From positions 35,082,562 through 35,146,561 of the forward strand of contig JBCFYV010000012.1 in the NCBI GenBank assembly GCA_039000515.1: a DNA stretch of 64,000 nt, in the 5' to 3' direction. Under the pieces are notes generated by a model. That model did not search any database. It was given only the letters and a program-made list of their open reading frames with translations, and was not told where the DNA came from. Of the stretch, positions 59,326-64,000 are shown piece by piece. The translations under genes were made by a program, and so were the position numbers. The first letter of the stretch is position 1; every line of letters begins with the position of its first letter. This DNA comes from Timema cristinae. Its lineage: Eukaryota > Arthropoda > Insecta > Phasmatodea > Timematidae.

Positions 59326-59922
59326 TAGTGAAATTATTTGAAAATTAGGATGAGTAATAATATGCATATCACGGAAACAGCCACGTTGGAGGCTCACTGT
59401 ATATTATAAATGTAGGCTACTTTAATATATTCGGGATAAGTTAAACATTTTATTGACCGCTCTGAAACTAACAAAATAAACCAAGCCCAGTGTTTTTAAA
59501 ATAAGAATCCCACTTCATACCACCAACATAATGTCAATACAATTTGACATTCTAGAAATGTTTTATTCGACTCGGTAACTAAAAGGTGTATCCATCAAAA
59601 GCCTACAATAATCCTTTGAAAATCAGACTAAAATAGCACTCACTCACTGAAACATTTCAGGGGCTAACTAAAATTAATTATTGTTGATAAATATCAGCAG
59701 TGAACCCAAAGAGGGTAAATTAAAGTGTCCTCCAGCACCCTCATTAAGGAAAATTGTTTTAGTAAAATTTTAAGCACGTGGAGTAAAAGTATAAAATATA
59801 CCACTGCAAATGTGTCGAATGTTTGGGTTATATTTTAATACAAGGTATTCAAAAGGCTTTAACACTAAAGTTACCCATTGAATTTTAATCTATTAAAAAC
59901 GTACATACATTATAACTTAATG

Positions 59923-60074
59923 TGGAATGCCAGGTCGCCACCGTGGTTCGGATTCCACGTTAAACTGTAGGTCCTTCATTTCATCTCACAATCACCCTAC
60001 CATTACACATTAGCGTAAGTGCGTATAACCCGAACGGGTAGTAAGACGCGGTTCTAATAATAATAATAATTATT
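59923..60074 (+). mobile_element. 5'-truncated family A SINE (copy 2)
   Basis: Counterpart of 17548-17699, with 14-bp direct repeats at 59909-59922 and 60075-60088. Confidence 0.93.
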
Positions 60075-60088
60075 ATTATAACTTAATG

Positions 60089-61044
60089 CCCCCCATCTCC
60101 TACCACAAAGACATTTTCTGTATGCGCCACTGACAACTTTACAACATAGAGTACATTTTTAAACAGATGATAAAAAAAGGACCAATGTTATTGCTCATTA
60201 ATGTAAGTAATTAATAATTACGCTTTTATTTTAAAAGATGAATACAGTAACTTACCGTGATGCTACTTTAGATTGAAGGTATTATCGTATTCCAGAGTAA
60301 TTAACACCAGTGTGATGACGTGGGAAATATTAGTCTCTAGTTTTCTTCATTGTGTTGACTTACAGCTGTTGTCAAACTGAAAATGGCTCTTGTAGAAAGA
60401 TAATAACATTTCAAAAACGCCATCACGAGTTTTGTCTCAAAAGCAGTCACTCATAAATCATAGCAAATAGTCACATTATCTCTTTGTTTGAGAGCTTGAA
60501 CAATAGGTAAGCTACTTTTTAATTGCGGCAATATAACATCAGTGTTATAGAGAAGCAAAAGTTAAAACAATGATGTAGAATATAATAAATTCAACTAGTA
60601 TGCTAATTACGTATGATAATGCATTATAAGTAGTTGATCCGCAATTGGAAGATCCACTTTTAATGGTTCCAATATTTTACTAGTTACATTTTTAATGCAC
60701 ATTTAAGTCACGATATGAGTTTTTTCAGCTCTCATGTTTGTCAAATGTGTCCAGTTTCAACAGGTAGAAGCTAAAAATGGTTCAAATTTGTCGAGGCTGT
60801 CTACGCTACAGTTATTTTATTACATATAATTTGCTCAGCCCATATCAATTATGTCTTCCTTATTCACCATTTATATTTTCGCCGCTTATGTTAGACATTA
60901 CATGCATCTACTTAAATATTGGTTTTGTTGCGTTGGGTAATATTGTTTTAATCAACTTATCTTAAACAGGCTTAAAAACTACCTATCTTTTATTTGTATA
61001 GATAAAAATAAAATGATACAAACCTACTATTTTGGACATTTATT
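60089..61044. other. No gene seen (copy 2; copy 1 17714-18669)
   Basis: AT-rich sequence. A 62-codon plus-strand frame at 60777-60965 is leucine/isoleucine-rich by composition and matches nothing I know. Confidence 0.6.
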
Positions 61045-61645
61045 TTATTTATGACTAGCAATCCCGCACGGCGTTGCCCGTGACACACTGATGTATAAGA
61101 ATTATAATCTCCCCCTAACCCCCCCCCCCCCCCCCATGGTACCCGTATCTCTTAAACGTAATTCTAAGCCAGAAAAAAAACATATTTTCTTTTAAAAAAA
61201 TTTAAAAATAACCTAATTAAAAAGCTAATTAAAAATCTTGCTTCGAGGTGCAATCGAATTTCCTTCCGTCCTCCTATTTTAAAAATTTCAGATCTCTGCG
61301 TGCCGTAGATTTGGCTGGGCATCGCACACAAACAAACACACACACACAGACAAACAAACACTTCCTTTTATTATTATAGAAGATTATAATTACCTACTTA
61401 CATGCCAAATTTGAAGTCTCTAACAATTATAGTTACGAAAATAAGGCAACTTTAAAGCGAAAATATAAATCCTCTTTATTCCCTATCCTGTGGGAATTTC
61501 AAAAAATACGACCTTATTCTAGTCTACATCATAAAGGGAACCTCTGTGCAAAATTTCAACTTTCTAGGTCCAAGGGTTTACGCTGGGCGCTGATGAGTCA
61601 GTCAGCGAGTCAGGACTTTTCTTTATATATATATATATAGATAGA
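61045..61645 (+). mobile_element. Decayed non-LTR (RTE-like) 3' region (copy 2)
   Basis: Counterpart of 18670-19270; here the C run is 17 long (61119-61135). Confidence 0.5.
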
Positions 61646-62316
61646 TAAACGATTTGTATTCCATTGAGTTTTAAGATACCAAAACACTTTCAGCGAGGTG
61701 TCATATTTGGTTCATGGCTTATCACTGGAGGCTTATATATTCTTTTAAATACCAACTCAATGCAAGTTAGAACCAGATTTGTATAAGTAATATAGAGAAA
61801 GGATTATTATAGGAAATAAACAAAGCCAAATTTAGAGCTGTGAAGGCACCTGGACTAAACATTAAACAAATATTTGTATTTTTGATGTTTTATATATTAT
61901 TTCCTTACAGTAGTAGCTCGCGTATAGGGACTGCGGAACTGCAGCTCCCCCAATTTACACTTGATATTATCAATAACATTTAAGGCTCTGCCTACCCTCT
62001 CTGGCGGTGTGTTGAGCTTTCAACTATCAAAATAGATGGCGTTGCTAAAGTTATACAAACTGGTGGATTCCAGCCATCAGGTTGGCAGAATTACTGGTTT
62101 GTTTAAACAATTGGGAGACTGGCAACCACGACCGGTAATCAGTAAAGGCAGCAAGCAAACTTTTTCCAAGAACTGAGAGAGATAACAAGTATAGTGCCGG
62201 ACCGTAAAGTGTGTAGGCGACCAAGTTGGACCAAACGTGGGGAGATATAACGTCAAGATACAATCACACTCTCGAGCAGAAAAATTAGCTTATCCATTAC
62301 AGTCAGTTAGACGTCC
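61646..62316. other. No gene seen (copy 2; copy 1 19271-19942)
   Basis: Between the RTE-like remnant and the minisatellite the sequence has moderate GC and a 70-codon minus-strand frame (62051-62263) of unknown significance. No known domain was recognised. Confidence 0.55.
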
Positions 62317-63258
62317 ATTAACCTGTAGTACCACTTTTGAATTTAGAACCTTTTTGATGCCAAAGTTTTGTACTAGTTTTGTACCGTTTTGTAACAAAGA
62401 AAAAGTTTTGTACCCGTACCCGTTTTGAGTAATTAACATATCAACGTGGTGACTCCAGGTTAATGCTGTTGTACCACTTTTGAATGTTTTTATGCCAAAG
62501 TTTAGTACTAGTTTTGTACCATTTTGTACCTGTACCCATTTTGAGTAATTAGGATATCAACGTGGTGACTCCAGGTTAATACTGTTGTACCACCTTTGAA
62601 TATTTTTTTTATGCCAAAGCTTTGTACTAGTTTTGTACCATTTTGTACCCGTAACCATTGAGTAATTAGCATATCAAAGTGGTGACTCCAGGTTAATGCA
62701 GTTGTACCAGAATTTTGAACATTTTTGATGCCAAAGTCTTGTACCCGTACCCATTTTGAGTAATTAGCATATCAAAGTGGTGACTCAAGGTTAATGCTGT
62801 TTTACTACTTTTTAATTTTGAACTTTTTTGATGCCAAAGTTTTGTACTAGTTTTGTACAGTTTTGTACCAGAAAGAAAATTTTTTGTACCCGTACCCGTT
62901 TTGAGTAATTAGCATATCAAAGTGAGTACTCCACGTACTCCAGGTAAATGCGGTTGTACCCCTTTTGATTTTGAACTTTTTTGATGCCAAAGTTTTGTAC
63001 TAGTTTTGTACCGTTTTGTAACACAAATAAATTTTGTACCCGTACCCATTTTGAGTAATTAGCATATAAAAGTGGTGACTCCAGGTTAATGCTGTTGTAC
63101 CACTTTTGAATTTTTTGATGCCAAAGTTTTGTACTAGTTTTGTACCGTTTTGTATCACAAAGAAAAAGTTTTGTACCCGTACCCATTTTGAGTAATTAGC
63201 ATATCAAAGTGTCACGTGACTCCAGGTTAATGCTGTTGTACCACTTTTGAAATTTTTT
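62317..63258 (+). repeat. GTAC-rich minisatellite, about seven units (copy 2)
   Basis: Same unit order and unit-length pattern as 19943-20885. Conservation of the irregular pattern between copies argues for a very recent common origin, since such arrays usually change length quickly. Confidence 0.95.
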
Positions 63259-63608
63259 CGAATAAATATCTGGTGAGGGTAGTGATAAATAATAATGTAC
63301 ACTTATTTATCAGAGAAACATTTATTTAAGGTAAAATTAGAGATAACTTATTTTTGAAGATTTTGTCACTAACTATAATAAATAACCTTTACGATTGAGT
63401 TTGTAGCTTACGATTTTGTCGTACCATTTATTTGAGTTTATTAGTAAGCAGGTAAAATAAAAAATAACTAAAATTTAATGTGCTAAATTTGTCCACTGTG
63501 CTTTGGCTAATTTTTAAAATTTAAAGGCTAAGAAGGCAATAAAATATTTTAAAAGCAGTTTCATTTCGAAGACTATAACAATTTTGACTATAAATATATC
63601 TGTTATTT

Positions 63609-63859
63609 TTATTACTGATATCACCACGTCATACTACCTGTTCATGTTATACGCATATATGATAATCTAATTGGGTGGTAATGAGGAAAGAAGCATTTGA
63701 GAGGTTATCTACCAGCATTTTTATTTTGGAAGATGGGGAAATAATTTAGGAAAAACTACTCTCAATAGACTCAACCAGGATTTGCACTCCAAGTGCTCCG
63801 CTATCAGCAGGCCAATTTAACACTAGTGACACCTTAGACCACTCAGCCACTGAAGTGGG
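63609..63859 (-). mobile_element. Family B-like SINE, diverged (copy 2)
   Basis: Counterpart of 21236-21486, with target repeats at 63597-63608 and 63860-63871. Confidence 0.88.
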
Positions 63860-64000
63860 TATCTGTTATTTAATACGGTGTTTACAGTTTTCAAACATGT
63901 ATAGGATTTACACAATTTTCCAGAAATAAATGTTTTTGGGAATAATTTTTTATCCTATTGGTAGAATTTAACATGAGCAATATCTCCATGGTGTCAGCCT

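Larger units (their letters stand above)
42351..64000 (+). repeat. Large near-identical direct repeat, copy 2
   Basis: This is the second copy of the 1-21627 segment and runs off the right window edge. It holds the reading-frame-intact versions of mARC exons 1-3, whereas copy 1 has three single-base deletions in exons 1 and 2. Copy 2 is continuous with exons 4-6 of the same gene, without a gap. Its left boundary is not visible: copy 1 is cut by the window start, so sequence left of 42351 may also be duplicated outside the window. Confidence 0.97.

Noticed and set aside
62317..63258. CRISPR-like array
   Set aside because: The units are adjacent and related along their whole length with no unique spacers, in a eukaryotic genome.

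Overview
This is a eukaryotic nuclear window, AT-rich, full of transposons and microsatellites and very gene-sparse. Short exons with GT-AG introns of 2-9 kb, tRNA-derived SINEs, a hAT element, MITEs and an invertebrate-type protein sequence point to an invertebrate, probably an arthropod (inference; I cannot name the species). No prokaryotic or organellar genes are visible.

I recognise one host gene, on the minus strand. It is a six-exon homologue of the mitochondrial amidoxime-reducing component (mARC/MTARC, MOSC-domain family), running from the ATG at 53202 to the stop at 28258. Exons 1-5 (52946-53202, 49377-49559, 42497-42692, 33316-33530, 30840-30914) join in frame across consensus splice sites. 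Exon 6 (28258-28386) carries three apparent single-base indels. Corrected for these, the protein is about 351 aa, close to the family length.

The dominant structure is a near-identical direct repeat. Positions 1-21627 recur at about 42351-64000, and the repeat runs off both window ends. The copies differ by scattered 1-2 base indels and a few substitutions. Copy 1 contains exons 1-3 of mARC again, with three single-base deletions in exons 1 and 2, downstream of exon 6. Exactly 100 Ns (26448-26547) join two contigs between the copies. The repeat is therefore either a recent tandem duplication containing a second mARC gene or, at least as likely, an allelic/haplotig duplication left in the assembly.

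Layout: 1-21627 copy 1 (mARC exons 3, 2, 1, then 5' flank with nested SINE/hAT/SINE, RTE-like remnant, GTAC-rich minisatellite and SINEs); 21628-26447 gene-free tail of contig A; gap; 26548-28257 gene-free; 28258-42350 mARC exons 6, 5, 4 with intron 3, which holds a PIF/Harbinger-like element, a decayed second hAT, several SINEs, a MITE and a degenerate tandem array; 42351-64000 copy 2 (exons 3, 2, 1 and the same flank).

The hAT element is complete at its ends (matching terminal inverted repeats, 8-bp target duplication). It sits inside one SINE, carries another SINE, and encodes a transposase with defects shared by both copies plus private indels. Two tRNA-headed SINE families share one 3' tail. 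A 335-bp palindrome lies in mARC intron 2. I found no CRISPR arrays, rRNA genes or genuine tRNA genes.
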